A stretch of 30,306 nucleotides of DNA. Source: a virus. The notes under the pieces are model-generated. The model did no database searches and was not told the origin of the DNA. It worked only from the letters and a program-made list of their open reading frames with translations. The stretch lies in the IMG/VR virus record IMGVR_UViG_3300042923_000513, positions 1 to 30,306 of that record. The stretch is one strand, 5' to 3'. Below are positions 7,633 through 15,433 of the stretch, piece after piece. Made by a program: the position numbers and the translations under genes. The first letter of the stretch is position 1. Every line of letters begins with the position of its first letter.

Positions 7633-8919
7633 GTGATAAAAATAGCAAAGGCGTACTATGGCGATAAAATATCAGAGAATATGATTGAGACACCAGAAGG
7701 ATATTTGGTCTGCCAGAATGTTCCCATTGGCCGTACTGGCTGGATGGAATATCTGGGACAGGAATTACCTGCTGACTTTAATATCCCATACGGTGCTAAA
7801 GTCAAAGTATATCGAAGCCCTGAAGAACTATTCTCTCCTGAGACAATCGCAAGTTTTGAGGGCAAGGCCGTTACCAATACCCACCCAACAAGCAATTTAA
7901 CACTGGATACAACTGCTATCACCGAGCGTGGACATGCGCAAAATGTTCGCCGCGATGGTGATTTTTTAATTGCTGATTTGTACGTAAAAGACCCGGGCCT
8001 GATTGATGAAATTATGAACAAACGCAAGCGGGAAACATCTAGCGGTTATGATTGCTCATGGGTACAAATTGGCGATGGAAAGTATGAACAAAGGGAAATC
8101 ATTGGCAACCATATTGCTATTGTCCCTAGCGGCAGGGCTGGACCGAAAGTGTCAATCAAAGATAGTAAACCAGACAATAAACAAAGTGGAGGTAAAAACA
8201 TGAAAATTACTCAAAAGTTTTTGGCTGCAATTGGGCTTAAGCATTTCGTCCAAGATGCAGAACCCGAGGATATTGCCAAGGCCATGGATGCCATGAGTGA
8301 ATGCGAAGAGCCGAAAAAAGAAGTAAAACCCGATGAAGCAAAGGCCGAAGCCAAAGATGAAGACCCTGCCATCAATGCCGATCTTAAAGAAATGAAAGAT
8401 CAGATTGCCAAGCTTACCGGGATCATTGAGGCCCTTGTCCAGTCGGATAAGGATGTTCATAAAGAACTTGGTGCCCAAGAGTCTATGGATGCCCTTGAAG
8501 CTGATTTGGATAAAGAAGTAAAAGACGAGAAACCGGAAGATAAGGAAACCTTGGAAGATGAAGCCAAAGAATCTGCCGCCGAGCAGAAGAAAGAAAAAGA
8601 GGAAGACACCGAAAAGCACAAGTTTGCTGCCGACGCCGCTATCAAGCAGTTCGTCAAGGATATGAAGCCGGTAATCATGGCTATTCCTGATGAGAAAACC
8701 AGGAATGAAGTTGCCAAAAAGTTTGTTGCATCCGTACAGGATAGCCGCACTGTAGCCGCTCAAAACGGTTATGCCGACATTCTGGCAGCTGCGGCAAAGA
8801 ATAAGAAAGCTGCAATGGATAAGGCCAACAACAAGCAAATGTCTACGTCTGAAGCGGCTGGTAAAGCTTGCGATGCATGGAAAGCAGCCGGAGAAAAACT
8901 AAAAGGGGGTAACAAATAA
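7633..8919 (+). CDS. Prohead protease-scaffold fusion (DUF2213)
   Basis: A 428-residue protein. Residues 1-180 match the DUF2213 pattern: AYYGDKISENMIETPEGYLV, GRTGWMEYLGQEL, NTHPTSNL (H84), SSGYDCSW (S136/S137) and NHIAIVPSGRAGP (H160). Two His and a Ser fit a herpes-type capsid protease; this catalytic assignment is inferred. Residues ~190-428 are charged, Lys/Glu/Ala-rich coiled coil typical of an internal scaffold that is removed before DNA filling. Major capsid and cement genes follow directly. The start is odd: GTG 7633 lies inside the ribosome site AAAGGAGGTGAT (7626-7637), while the codon at ideal distance is ATA 7642, so translation may begin there. Confidence 0.85.
   Translation: MIKIAKAYYGDKISENMIETPEGYLVCQNVPIGRTGWMEYLGQELPADFNIPYGAKVKVYRSPEELFSPETIASFEGKAVTNTHPTSNLTLDTTAITERGHAQNVRRDGDFLIADLYVKDPGLIDEIMNKRKRETSSGYDCSWVQIGDGKYEQREIIGNHIAIVPSGRAGPKVSIKDSKPDNKQSGGKNMKITQKFLAAIGLKHFVQDAEPEDIAKAMDAMSECEEPKKEVKPDEAKAEAKDEDPAINADLKEMKDQIAKLTGIIEALVQSDKDVHKELGAQESMDALEADLDKEVKDEKPEDKETLEDEAKESAAEQKKEKEEDTEKHKFAADAAIKQFVKDMKPVIMAIPDEKTRNEVAKKFVASVQDSRTVAAQNGYADILAAAAKNKKAAMDKANNKQMSTSEAAGKACDAWKAAGEKLKGGNK
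8200..8919 (+). CDS. Nested scaffold protein from an internal in-frame start
   Basis: Inside the protease gene an ATG at 8200 (residue 190) is preceded by TGGAGG at 8187-8192 with a 7-base gap, an excellent ribosome site in the middle of a coding region. The resulting 239-residue product begins MKITQKFLAAIGLKHFVQDA, which reads as a natural N-terminus, and consists of the charged helical scaffold alone. Many phages make the scaffold separately in this way (lambda C/Nu3 is the classic case), giving excess scaffold over protease. The product is predicted from sequence, not shown. Confidence 0.65.
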   Translation: MKITQKFLAAIGLKHFVQDAEPEDIAKAMDAMSECEEPKKEVKPDEAKAEAKDEDPAINADLKEMKDQIAKLTGIIEALVQSDKDVHKELGAQESMDALEADLDKEVKDEKPEDKETLEDEAKESAAEQKKEKEEDTEKHKFAADAAIKQFVKDMKPVIMAIPDEKTRNEVAKKFVASVQDSRTVAAQNGYADILAAAAKNKKAAMDKANNKQMSTSEAAGKACDAWKAAGEKLKGGNK

Positions 8920-9488
8920 TGCCAGGAACAGCAATTGGTAAAAGTTTAAATCTGGGTTATGCAGGTAAGGTTTCGCGTAATCCGTTCAATAAAATTACCT
9001 CTCGTATGGTCAAATCAATCCTTGACGGTAATGGCGCCGACACTCAATATCCTATTCCTTTCGGTGCTGCCGTTGTAGTAAATACGGATAACACAGTATC
9101 TCTATTTGGCGAGAGTGGTAGCGGTGTTTCTACCGCTACTATGGCTAACTTTGGCGGCATTGCCGTTGCTGAAGTAAAACAGGCGTTGACCTATGGTTAC
9201 GGCTCAAACAACTCTGCCGGTCAGTTTGAACCTAATACTCCTTGCGATGTGCTGCAGATTGGTACTACTACCATCGTCTGCAGTTCCGGTACACCAACTG
9301 CTAACGGCAAGGTGTATATCGTCACTGTTGCAGGCAGCAGCCTTGCAGTAGGTAACTTTACTGCTGAATCTGCGCCGACTGACGGAGCGACTTCGATCGA
9401 AGTAACCAATGCCCGTTTCATCACTGGTAAGAAAGATTCGGCAACCGGTATCACTGAGGTTGTATTACTAAATCAGGTTAATGCATAA
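8919..9488 (+). CDS. Capsid cement/decoration-like protein
   Basis: A 189-residue protein between the scaffold and major capsid genes. The pattern GYAGKVSRNPFNKITSRMV, then PIPFGAAVVVNTDNTVSLFG, and a Gly/Thr-rich beta C-terminal half resembles small phage proteins that cement capsomers (Gp24-like or DUF2190-like). The start ATG overlaps the previous stop (TAATG), with AGGGGG just upstream. A head-stabilising role is supported by position plus a plausible family resemblance. I am not certain which cement family it belongs to. Confidence 0.65.
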   Translation: MPGTAIGKSLNLGYAGKVSRNPFNKITSRMVKSILDGNGADTQYPIPFGAAVVVNTDNTVSLFGESGSGVSTATMANFGGIAVAEVKQALTYGYGSNNSAGQFEPNTPCDVLQIGTTTIVCSSGTPTANGKVYIVTVAGSSLAVGNFTAESAPTDGATSIEVTNARFITGKKDSATGITEVVLLNQVNA

Positions 9489-9500
9489 GGAGGGTACAAA

Positions 9501-10550
9501 ATGAATCAAGCATATAAACAAGCAATGGATGCCATTATGAATTCTGGGCAGCGTGGCGTAGTGATGCCACACGCTCCCGGAGCTGCGTATGGACCTGGTA
9601 TGGATGCTGGCGGCACGGCAACCGGCATGGCCTTTCTGGTGGCCGAACTCGAAAAACAAGATCCGCGTATTCTAGAACCTCTCACAAGCTTAACCGCTCC
9701 CCGGGACATCGACATGAAACCAGGCGGCGGTTGGGTATCGGTAACTAGTAACGTATTTGTTGATTATGCCACTACCGGCAACGATGAAGATTCTATCATT
9801 GGCAGCGAAACTACTAATATACCGGTATCTCAGGCCAACATCAGTAAAGATGTATTCAAAGTGTTCACGTTCTCTGAAATCCTCAGAGCTCCATTGTTTG
9901 ACGATTTAAAGCTGCAGCAGATTGGCCGTAGCCTGACACAAATCCTTGATGATGGTCTGCGTTTGAATCACAGTAAGATGATTGACAGGAATACCTATGT
10001 AGGAATTAGCAAAACCGGTACTTATGGCTTGGTAAACAATCCCGCCATTACTGCTGCAAACGTTGCGCTTAATGCTGCCGCCACTAGCCGCCTTTGGGTT
10101 AATAAGACTCCGGTTGAAATCATGCTTGATATTAACAGCCTGATTACCGCAACGTGGGAAGCGTCTGAATTTGATCTTTCTGGCATGGCTACACATATCC
10201 TGATTGATCCGGCAAACTATTCGTACATTGCCAATACGCCGGTAACTGTCGCCGGAACTCAAAGTATCCTTGAATATCTGCTGAAAAACAACATCGCTGT
10301 AAATCAAGGCTTGAGCCTTGAGATTTATCCTTCGCGGTGGTGCATCGGCGCAGGTGTAGGCGTTACTCAAAGAATTGTTGCCTATGTCAAAGCTGAAAAC
10401 CGGGTTAACATGGACCTTACCGTCCCGCTTAGCCGTGTAATGACTGCTCCGGTTGTGCAAAGTGCATCTTACGAGACCCTTTTCGCCTCTCAGTTCAGCC
10501 AAGTTAAATTCCTGTACACACAATGCGCCCAATATGCAGACGGAATTTAA
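9501..10550 (+). CDS. Major capsid protein, DUF2184 family
   Basis: This 349-residue protein forms the icosahedral shell. It follows the protease, scaffold and cement genes and matches the DUF2184 capsid pattern: MAFLVAELEKQDPRILEPLT, GGGWVSVTSNVFVDYATTG, FTFSEILRAPLFDDLKLQQI, ATHILIDPANYSYI, and a C-terminus with RVMTAPVVQSASYETLFASQ. An HK97-type fold is expected. The first ~40 residues, rich in Gly/Ala/Met, may be a cleavable or flexible arm. The AAGGAGG before ATG 9501 and an own terminator downstream are consistent with very high expression. Confidence 0.88.
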   Translation: MNQAYKQAMDAIMNSGQRGVVMPHAPGAAYGPGMDAGGTATGMAFLVAELEKQDPRILEPLTSLTAPRDIDMKPGGGWVSVTSNVFVDYATTGNDEDSIIGSETTNIPVSQANISKDVFKVFTFSEILRAPLFDDLKLQQIGRSLTQILDDGLRLNHSKMIDRNTYVGISKTGTYGLVNNPAITAANVALNAAATSRLWVNKTPVEIMLDINSLITATWEASEFDLSGMATHILIDPANYSYIANTPVTVAGTQSILEYLLKNNIAVNQGLSLEIYPSRWCIGAGVGVTQRIVAYVKAENRVNMDLTVPLSRVMTAPVVQSASYETLFASQFSQVKFLYTQCAQYADGI

Positions 10551-10581
10551 TTTCCGCAACCCCATAATGTATATCAATAAA

Positions 10582-10613
10582 AATACAGCAGCCTAACCGG
10601 TTGCTGTATTTTT
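10582..10613 (+). terminator. Strong rho-independent terminator after the major capsid gene
   Basis: A 12-bp stem AATACAGCAGCC/GGTTGCTGTATT with one G-U pair and a 5-base loop, running directly into TTTTT. It would make capsid transcripts more abundant than the downstream tail transcripts. Confidence 0.85.
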
Positions 10614-10638
10614 ATATCCTAATTTATTGGAGGAATTT

Positions 10639-10971
10639 ATGAGTATTAAAGTATTAGCAGATAAATGCCTGGCGTTTGACCGGGGAGAAAAAGATGGACA
10701 AGGGAAACTCGTCAGAGCAATTACTAAGATTGGTTTCAATGAATTACCTGACTGGGTGGAAGGAACTGATTACTATAAAGCTGCTGTTAATGAAGGTAGT
10801 TTAAAACCTTTTGGCAGTTCCGGTGAATCAGAAACCGTTCAAAAGGAGCAGGAGAAGTTACAAGCGTTGAAAGATGAAATCAAAGCTCTCGAAGAAAAGC
10901 GCGATCTGCTTAATTCAGTAGCTGAAGTTGCTGCCGTCCCTGCCGATACCGGTAATAGGAAAACAAAATAA
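10639..10971 (+). CDS. Small head-module protein with C-terminal coiled coil
   Basis: A 110-residue protein. Residues 1-60 contain a compact region with AFDRGEKDGQGKLVRAITKI and LPDWVEGTDYYKAAVNEGSL, and residues ~68-90 form a charged helix with heptads (QEKLQALKDEIKALEEKRDL). I use ATG 10639, which has GGAGG seven bases upstream. A TTG at 10627 in the same frame overlaps that site and is unlikely. Similar small proteins often lie between capsid and connector genes, but the function is unknown. Confidence 0.65.
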   Translation: MSIKVLADKCLAFDRGEKDGQGKLVRAITKIGFNELPDWVEGTDYYKAAVNEGSLKPFGSSGESETVQKEQEKLQALKDEIKALEEKRDLLNSVAEVAAVPADTGNRKTK

Positions 10972-10985
10972 AAGTAGGTGACTAC

Positions 10986-11489
10986 ATGACCTACGTTAGC
11001 GATACTGTTAATTTTAATATCATTGCCACTGCTGGCAACGTGGTAGACGGCGTTAATCCTGCATATACGCTGAGCGATTTTTACACTGCCTATCCCGCGT
11101 TTGCCGGCAGGACTGTTGATGCAGCAACTACTTATTTAGTAGATCCGGTAATTATCCAAATGTACATTGATCTTGCTTCCGCGTGCATTAAACAAGCGCG
11201 ATGGCATTCATATTGGAAGGTTGCGATAGGATGGTTTGTTGCTCACTTTGTCACACTTGACCTGCAAAGCATGGCTGATGCTAATAGTTCTGCCGCTAAA
11301 GTTATTGCCAATGCTCAATCAAGAGGACTAATGACCTCTAAAAGCGTTGGTGATGTATCGGTAAGTTATGATTTTAATTCTATCTCTACCGATCTTGACG
11401 GATGGGCCGCATGGAAACTTACTTCATATGGGCAACGACTGGCGACAGTAGGAAAGTTAGCCGGCAAAGGTGGCATGTACGTATGGTAA
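10986..11489 (+). CDS. Head-tail connector protein, DUF4054 family
   Basis: A 167-residue protein with the DUF4054 pattern: TLSDFYTAYPAFAGRTVDAA, a helical YIDLASACIKQARWHSYWKV segment, AIGWFVAHFVTLDL, then SVGDVSVSYDF and a C-terminal YGQRLATVGKLAGKGGMYVW. Proteins of this type form the adaptor ring below the portal, like HK97 gp6 or SPP1 gp15. It is the first of a run of neck genes with coupled starts; the next gene begins inside its last codons. Confidence 0.82.
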   Translation: MTYVSDTVNFNIIATAGNVVDGVNPAYTLSDFYTAYPAFAGRTVDAATTYLVDPVIIQMYIDLASACIKQARWHSYWKVAIGWFVAHFVTLDLQSMADANSSAAKVIANAQSRGLMTSKSVGDVSVSYDFNSISTDLDGWAAWKLTSYGQRLATVGKLAGKGGMYVW

Positions 11490-12061
11490 TGACCGGCACT
11501 GCCAAAGCAACTAGCCAGGGCGACCCCAACATATTAAAGAAGATCATTGCTGACCTTGCTAGGCTTGAGGTATACGTCGGTATCCCAGAAGAACAGTCAA
11601 GCCGTAGTGGTGAAGAAATAACCAATGCCGAACTGGCTTATATCCATACTCACGGTGTCAGAGAGCATTCCATGCGCGAAGAAATGCAGCCTAATATTGA
11701 AAACGAAGGTTACTCTAAGGCCTACCAGATGTATGTACAGGAACATGGTTCCCCGCTATGGCACTCACCACCCAGGCCAATTATCGAACCAGCTATAGAT
11801 AAGAATCAAGAGGCTATAGCGGATAAACTCAAGATTGCCATGCAGGCTGGTCTAAATGGCGACAAGCAAGGCGCAATAGACGGTCTTAATAAGGCCGGAA
11901 TATTCGCCGTCAATAAGATTAAAGCCTATTTCATCGACCCTGAAAATGGATGGGACCCCAATAGCGAATCAACCGTCAATAGCAAGGGAAGCGATAAACC
12001 TCTTATCAATACCGGCGCGCTCCGGCAGTCCATGACATGGGTAGTAGGTGAAAAGAAATGA
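11483..12061 (+). CDS. Head-tail completion protein (HK97 gp10/minor tail Z-like)
   Basis: About 192 residues. The arrangement is typical of neck/tail completion proteins: an early VYVGIPEEQS strand, then a HSPPRPIIEPAIDKNQEAIA motif, a helix, and a C-terminal TGALRQSMTWVV. The central RPI.P and terminal TG-L-S are shared with HK97 gp10-like and lambda gpZ-like families. The start could be ATG 11483 (AGGTGG nine bases upstream) or ATG 11489, which overlaps the previous stop. An insert at residues ~40-80 (AYIHTHGVREHSM onwards) is His-rich. Confident as a neck protein, less so as to exact family. Confidence 0.7.
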   Translation: MVMTGTAKATSQGDPNILKKIIADLARLEVYVGIPEEQSSRSGEEITNAELAYIHTHGVREHSMREEMQPNIENEGYSKAYQMYVQEHGSPLWHSPPRPIIEPAIDKNQEAIADKLKIAMQAGLNGDKQGAIDGLNKAGIFAVNKIKAYFIDPENGWDPNSESTVNSKGSDKPLINTGALRQSMTWVVGEKK

Positions 12062-12420
12062 TCAACGTTTCGGAAATCATCAATGATCCTGATTTTGCGC
12101 AGGACATACCCGTTTGGCGTAAAACCGGCCAATGGGTTGCTGGTAAATTCGTGCAGACGGAAGTAAAGATAAATCTTTACGGTGTTGTTACTGCCTGCAA
12201 TACAAAAGACCTTGAGCAAGTTCCCGAAGGCGACAGAGTAATCGGAATGATGTGTTTTTATACTACTGATCCCATTTATACTACACATAACGATTTAGAA
12301 AATAAAGGCACCTCAGACGAGCCGGAATGGCGCGGAGAGCGATATAAGATTGTTCAGATATTACCGGAAGAAGATTGGGGCTATTATAAGGGATTTGGTG
12401 CCAGGAAGGCGGGTGATTAA
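12058..12420 (+). CDS. Head-completion/neck protein
   Basis: A 120-residue protein starting at an ATGA overlap with the preceding gene. The sequence is mostly beta (WRKTGQWVAGKFVQTEVKIN, then VIGMMCFYTTDPIY) and ends with RYKIVQILPEEDWGYYKGFG, the ending seen in small head-closure proteins that recall SPP1 gp16-type stoppers. Position between gp10-like and tail-terminator-like genes supports that role. The family assignment is by pattern and synteny only. Confidence 0.65.
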   Translation: MINVSEIINDPDFAQDIPVWRKTGQWVAGKFVQTEVKINLYGVVTACNTKDLEQVPEGDRVIGMMCFYTTDPIYTTHNDLENKGTSDEPEWRGERYKIVQILPEEDWGYYKGFGARKAGD

Positions 12421-13011
12421 TTGGCAGACCTATATTTAACAAGAGAACAGCTAGAAGATTTATTCTGGCGGTTGACTACTCAAATACTTGGCTTTGACCC
12501 TGATCTGCCGACTAATGCCAGCAAGGTCCGCATATCCTGGCCGACCGATGGTGCCCCAACATGGAAAATAACCGAAGATGTAACTTTTATCCGGATTGGT
12601 GAACAAGACGATCCAATTAACATCTTACGCGATACATTAACAGAATCGAATGGGCCGTCTACCGGCATACAGTCAACCGGACAAACGAGAGTTATCCGCG
12701 TACACTGGCTCTGCTATGGTCCCAGTAGTTTTGATAATGCCTTTAAAATTAGAAATTTACTGTTTGCTCAGCAATACCGTGAACCTTTATCCGTAAATCA
12801 AATCTATCTCATCCCGGAGATAGACACCCCCCGGCGCTTGCCTGAATTGCGGTCGGGGCAATGGTGGGAACGGACAGACTTAGCGGCTAATTTCAATGAA
12901 TTAATCCGCTTTGAAACTACGGTACCGCTCATTGAATCCGTCGAAGTAACAATAAAAAACAACGACAACCAGAATGAGTTAACCATAGATGAAAGTACAA
13001 AAACACATTGA
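12421..13011 (+). CDS. Phage neck/tail terminator protein
   Basis: A 196-residue protein with TTG start at 12421, immediately after the previous TAA and with AGGCGGG upstream. The C-terminal part LPELRSGQWWERTDLAANFN, then LIRFETTVPLIESVEVTI, is characteristic of a neck-terminator family that caps the tail tube in myoviruses (LIC12-type gp12-like). The middle RVIRVHWLCYGPSSFDNAFK fits the same family. It lies directly before the sheath gene, as expected for the protein joining the tail to the head. Confidence 0.72.
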   Translation: MADLYLTREQLEDLFWRLTTQILGFDPDLPTNASKVRISWPTDGAPTWKITEDVTFIRIGEQDDPINILRDTLTESNGPSTGIQSTGQTRVIRVHWLCYGPSSFDNAFKIRNLLFAQQYREPLSVNQIYLIPEIDTPRRLPELRSGQWWERTDLAANFNELIRFETTVPLIESVEVTIKNNDNQNELTIDESTKTH

Positions 13012-13024
13012 AAGGAGTCTTTGA

Positions 13025-14365
13025 ATGGCTACTTTAAGTTTAAGCCCCGTTATTGATGTAGTGGTTGAAGTATCGCCACTAGCAGTAACGCGCAGGGCTT
13101 TTGATCTATGCCTAATCGTAGGCGACAGCACTGTTATTCCTGCCTCCGAGAGAATGAGGCAATACACCAATACCGACGATATGCTGACTGATGGTTTCCT
13201 GGCCGAAGATCCAGAATACATTGCCGCTTTATTGCACTTCCAGCAGGTTCCCAAACCAAGGAAAATACTAGTAGGTAGAAAGGTGTCTACTAGTATCAAA
13301 ACCTTTGCTGTAAATGCAGCTGGTACAGGATATTCCGTCGGTGATCTGCTGACGGTTGATGGTGGAACAGCAGGAATATTGAGAGTAACGACGATTGGCA
13401 GTAATGGCACGGTAACAGCGGCAGTTTTAGTTGACGGCGGCGAAGAATACGCAACAGCCACTGGCTCTGCAACCACTGTTTCCCCAAGCGGCGGCACAGG
13501 CTGCACAATCAACATTACTGCAGTAGGCGAAGCCTTTGTTGACGCTATTCGCGCATGCAGGAGTAAAAATACTGAATGGTACGCTGTATCTGCCCTTGAT
13601 GCTGTCAAAGCTGATCATTTAGCTGTTGCAGCCTATATTGAAACTGCGGTGCCAACCAGCACGTATTTTTATACCACTTGGGATGGCGATATCCCAACCA
13701 ATACTGCCAGTAATATCTTTGCGCAGATTAAGGCATTGAAATATAGTCGGTCATTTGGTCAATATTCAACTCAAAACCATTATGCCGCAGTGTCAATTAT
13801 GGGATACGCCATGAGAGCCAACACAGGCATTGCAAACTCTGCTTATACCTTAAAATTTAAGCAAGAACCCGGGGTTGTCGTTGAGCCAATCAATGAAACA
13901 TATGCCAGTAACATTAAGTCAGTAAACGGCAACATCTACGTCAATCGCGGTTATTACTATGACATGCTGGAAGAAGGAGTTATGGCTAACGGCCAATTTT
14001 TTGATGAGATTATTAATCTTGACATGTTGGTTAACGATATTCAACTTAATGTCATGGATAAGCTTGTTTCTTCGCCTAAGGTACCGCAAACTGATGCCGG
14101 CGTGACTCAATTAATTAGCGGTTGTAATTCGGCGTGTGATGCTGCTGTTACCCGGGGATTTCTAGCGCCTGGCACATGGACCGGCGAACCTGTCCTAAAC
14201 CTAAATACAGGCGATACTATCCCTGGATATGTAGTACAGGCAGAAACCGTTGCAAGTCAGTCTCAGGCCGACAGAGAAGCGCGGAAAGCGCCGCCTATAT
14301 ATGTAAGCATCAAAGAGGCTGGGGCGATACACAGCGTCACAATCGGCGTATTTGTGAATAGGTAG
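13025..14365 (+). CDS. Contractile tail sheath protein, DUF3383 family, with inserted beta domain
   Basis: A 446-residue protein that polymerises around the tube and contracts on infection. The N-terminal MATLSLSPVIDVVVEVSPLA and the C-terminal half (AAVSIMGYAMRANTGIANSA, ANGQFFDEIINLDMLVNDIQ, IYVSIKEAGAIHSVTIGVFV) match DUF3383 sheaths. Residues ~94-167 are an insertion: VNAAGTGYSVGDLLTVDGGT, then a Thr/Gly/Val-rich stretch resuming sheath sequence at GEAFVDAIRACRS. This GTGY-VGD repeat-like module is widespread in virion proteins and probably decorates the tail surface. AAAGGAG precedes ATG 13025. Confidence 0.88.
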   Translation: MATLSLSPVIDVVVEVSPLAVTRRAFDLCLIVGDSTVIPASERMRQYTNTDDMLTDGFLAEDPEYIAALLHFQQVPKPRKILVGRKVSTSIKTFAVNAAGTGYSVGDLLTVDGGTAGILRVTTIGSNGTVTAAVLVDGGEEYATATGSATTVSPSGGTGCTINITAVGEAFVDAIRACRSKNTEWYAVSALDAVKADHLAVAAYIETAVPTSTYFYTTWDGDIPTNTASNIFAQIKALKYSRSFGQYSTQNHYAAVSIMGYAMRANTGIANSAYTLKFKQEPGVVVEPINETYASNIKSVNGNIYVNRGYYYDMLEEGVMANGQFFDEIINLDMLVNDIQLNVMDKLVSSPKVPQTDAGVTQLISGCNSACDAAVTRGFLAPGTWTGEPVLNLNTGDTIPGYVVQAETVASQSQADREARKAPPIYVSIKEAGAIHSVTIGVFVNR

Positions 14366-14377
14366 GGAGGTACAACC

Positions 14378-14815
14378 ATGGGACAAACAACATACAGCTT
14401 TCTTGACCTTGCCGGGGCTATTGCGCATCCAAATCGAGGCGCTTACACATTCACCGGCGAAGGTGTTGGCGAAGTAACCGTTACAATGTCTACTGACCAC
14501 ACAGCGCACGATGTCGCTTCAGATGGTTCAATTATGGTTAGTAAAATATCGGGTAATAATGGCAGTGTTACGATATCTTGTCAGCAAACTAGCCCGGTCC
14601 ATAAGTGGCTGCTTGCTTGGCACAATTATTTACTGAATGCCCCTACTGACCAGTGGGCTCAAACTACGGCCTTGTTACGAAATACGACCGATGGATCTAG
14701 CCATGTAGTGACCGGTGTGAGTCCTCAAAAGATGCCCGATAAACAGTACCAGGCTCAAGGCCAACGGGTAAGTTGGACACTGATGGCTGCAAATATCGAA
14801 AACTTAACTGTATAA
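14378..14815 (+). CDS. Tail tube protein, DUF3277 family
   Basis: A 145-residue protein directly downstream of the sheath, the standard position of the tube. The sequence MGQTTYSFLDLAGAIAHPNR, then GEVTVTMSTDHTAHDVASDG, GNNGSVTISCQQTSPVHKWL and a closing QRVSWTLMAANIENLTV match DUF3277, a beta-barrel tube family of Bacillota and proteobacterial myophages. Hexamers stack into the inner tube. Ribosome site GGGAGG before ATG 14378. Confidence 0.85.
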   Translation: MGQTTYSFLDLAGAIAHPNRGAYTFTGEGVGEVTVTMSTDHTAHDVASDGSIMVSKISGNNGSVTISCQQTSPVHKWLLAWHNYLLNAPTDQWAQTTALLRNTTDGSSHVVTGVSPQKMPDKQYQAQGQRVSWTLMAANIENLTV

Positions 14816-14825
14816 GGAGAATGTC

Positions 14826-15260
14826 ATGAAACGAGAATCAATAAAGGACATTGAATTGGCCGGCAGACGGTGGCGAATCAAAAAGTTCGACGCACTCACC
14901 GGCTCTTATATTTCATACAAACTCTTATCTCAGATGCTGCCGGGTGGAGTGGATAAGCAACTGGGCAACATGCCTGAAGGTAGGCAGGTAATGTGTAAGG
15001 AAGATTTTATTTCTCTGCAAAAAGATTGCCTGTCTGTCGTGTATGAGCTTAAAGAAGCTGGCGCAAATCAATTTCCTATGCAAATTATGATGCCGAATGG
15101 ATCTTGGGGCGTGGAAGGTTTAGACGATGATACCGCTACGGTATTGGCGCTGACTATCCATGCTCTAATTTTTAATGTGTCGGGTTTTTTCGACGGAAAC
15201 ACATTGAAGGAGTTGACCGGCAGCTTAACGGGCCTCAACTTTGTCGGTGTGAAAATCTAG
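14826..15260 (+). CDS. Tail assembly chaperone, short form (gpG-like)
   Basis: A 144-residue protein between the tube and tape measure genes, the usual slot of the tail assembly chaperone. It opens MKRESIKDIELAGRRWRIKK, continues with a helical domain, and reaches ATVLALTIHALIFNVSGFFD before its TAG at 15258-15260. Chaperones of this type coat the tape measure protein and recruit tube subunits. Near its end lies a TTTTTTC heptamer in the correct phase for a -1 frameshift, giving the long form described separately. AAGGAGA lies before ATG 14826. Confidence 0.8.
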   Translation: MKRESIKDIELAGRRWRIKKFDALTGSYISYKLLSQMLPGGVDKQLGNMPEGRQVMCKEDFISLQKDCLSVVYELKEAGANQFPMQIMMPNGSWGVEGLDDDTATVLALTIHALIFNVSGFFDGNTLKELTGSLTGLNFVGVKI

Positions 15261-15433
15261 ATGAATGGGCCTATGCGCCGGTTATTGCCGGATGCTGGCA
15301 ACAACACCAAGTATTTGATGGCACCTACTGCCTGGACGATCTTCTTGACTGGCATGAGTTTACCACTGTAAAGAACGAGAATAAGCGCCGATTTGAAGCA
15401 TGGGCAGAGAATAACCGGAAAGGAGGGATGTAA
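14826..15433 (+). CDS. Tail assembly chaperone, -1 frameshift long form (gpGT-like)
   Basis: A slip at T-TTT-TTC (15185-15191) would join the first 122 residues to 80 residues read in the -1 frame from 15191, ending at TAA 15431-15433 and giving a ~202-residue product. The -1 frame is open from 15176 (after TAA 15173-15175) to 15430. It contains no ATG, GTG or TTG before its penultimate codon position, so it cannot be a separate gene. Its protein looks genuine: DEWAYAPVIAGCWQQHQVFD, then GTYCLDDLLDWHEFTTV. The stop overlaps the tape measure ATG (TAATG). This matches the lambda G/GT principle. Confidence 0.82.
15185..15191 (+). promoter_or_regulatory. Programmed -1 ribosomal frameshift site (TTTTTTC)
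   Basis: The heptamer fits X-XXY-YYZ in the reading phase of the chaperone gene (G GGT TTT TTC becomes TTT TTT C). A possible stimulating hairpin follows: GTTGACCG at 15212-15219 can pair with CGG and TCAAC around 15229-15240. The hairpin is inferred by eye. Confidence 0.78.

Noticed and set aside
8152-8838. 228-codon frame on the minus strand across the scaffold
   Set aside because: A Phe/Leu-rich mirror of the Lys/Glu-rich scaffold codons; no promoter or ribosome site, and it opposes a clear gene.
9906-10577. 223-codon minus-strand frame across the capsid gene
   Set aside because: It overlaps the well-supported major capsid gene and has no initiation signals.
15261-15371. ATG-started 36-codon frame after the chaperone stop
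   Set aside because: It has no ribosome site and lies in a different phase from the well-formed -1 extension, which explains the same bases better.
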